Made by a program: the position numbers and the translations under genes
NCBI RefSeq assembly: GCF_004022215.1
Contig: NZ_SAUZ01000001.1
Location: 62,001 to 126,000, forward strand
Direction of reading: 5' to 3'
Length of the DNA: 64,000 bases
DNA from: Paenirhodobacter populi
GTDB lineage: Bacteria > Pseudomonadota > Alphaproteobacteria > Rhodobacterales > Rhodobacteraceae
The notes under the pieces: model-generated
What the model was told of the DNA's origin: nothing
Seen by the model: only the letters and a program-made list of their open reading frames with translations
Database searches by the model: none
Shown: piece by piece, positions 63,966 to 64,000 of the stretch
Layout of the letters: each line of letters opens with the position of its first letter
How positions within the stretch are numbered: the stretch's first letter is position 1

Positions 63966-63986
63966 GATTTAATGTATTTGTAAATC
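63966..63986. promoter_or_regulatory. Inverted repeat GATTTA-N9-TAAATC upstream of the DUF1127 gene
   Basis: Arms at 63966-63971 and 63981-63986, in the most A+T-rich stretch of the window and 35-55 bp upstream of the DUF1127 start codon, consistent with an operator at the promoter. No matching regulator recognised; the window ends just beyond. Confidence 0.4.
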
Positions 63987-64000
63987 AAGTAACACAATCG

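Overview
The window is a compact, GC-rich (by eye about two thirds G+C) chromosomal segment of an alphaproteobacterium, almost certainly a member of Rhodobacteraceae/Paracoccaceae. Evidence for this is a trgA-trgB-cysK locus of the Rhodobacter sphaeroides type, a tpa-tauR pair of the R. capsulatus type, an F1-ATPase zeta-type inhibitor gene, an RNase E with a long S1 insertion and a C-terminal RGWW tail, ThyX, a DUF1127 gene, and a GTTC-N7-GTTC LexA box. Most of the window is core genome. I see no tRNA, rRNA, CRISPR array, prophage, transposase or defence island. Layout: 0-4.4 kb holds a truncated thermonuclease, trpE with a ppiD-like chaperone, and a tautomerase. 4.8-8.4 kb holds glyA, nadK and an AAA+ response regulator lacking the sigma-54 contact motif. 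8.9-16 kb holds a malic enzyme-phosphotransacetylase hybrid, the pyrimidine salvage operon cdd-deoA-deoB-upp and a SPOR protein. 16-22.7 kb holds a degenerate M48-like membrane protein, an acyl-CoA ligase, two tandem MerR regulators, two tandem hotdog thioesterases and a MATE transporter. 22.8-32.8 kb holds trpS, a rhomboid lacking its catalytic residues, glnD-murJ, an LpoA-like lipoprotein divergent from rsmI-yraN, gshB and a small membrane protein. 32.9-36.5 kb holds a LexA-box radical SAM gene, the zeta-type inhibitor and purC-purS-purQ. 36.6-43.8 kb holds a dctB-dctD-like two-component pair, rne with a long leader, and ccdA. 44-51.6 kb holds thyX, gloA, pth, tauR, tpa and mqo. 52-64 kb holds ssb, nnrD, trgA-trgB-cysK-mscS, a phosphomannomutase, ychF, trpA and a DUF1127 gene. 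The strongest unexplained structure is an intergenic repeat family: eight copies of a roughly 60-70 bp element with the core TAAATATCCCGGGGGTGA and an attached GC hairpin. They lie mostly between convergent genes or at gene ends, and one copy supplies the purQ ribosome binding site. Other points of interest are two pseudo-enzymes (rhomboid and M48 folds without catalytic residues), two NtrC-like regulators without GAFTGA, a probable SOS-controlled radical SAM enzyme, and long structured leaders. I do not see a multi-gene system that is clearly new; the novelty candidates are individual genes and non-coding elements. Functional calls rest on motif recognition by eye, without database searches.
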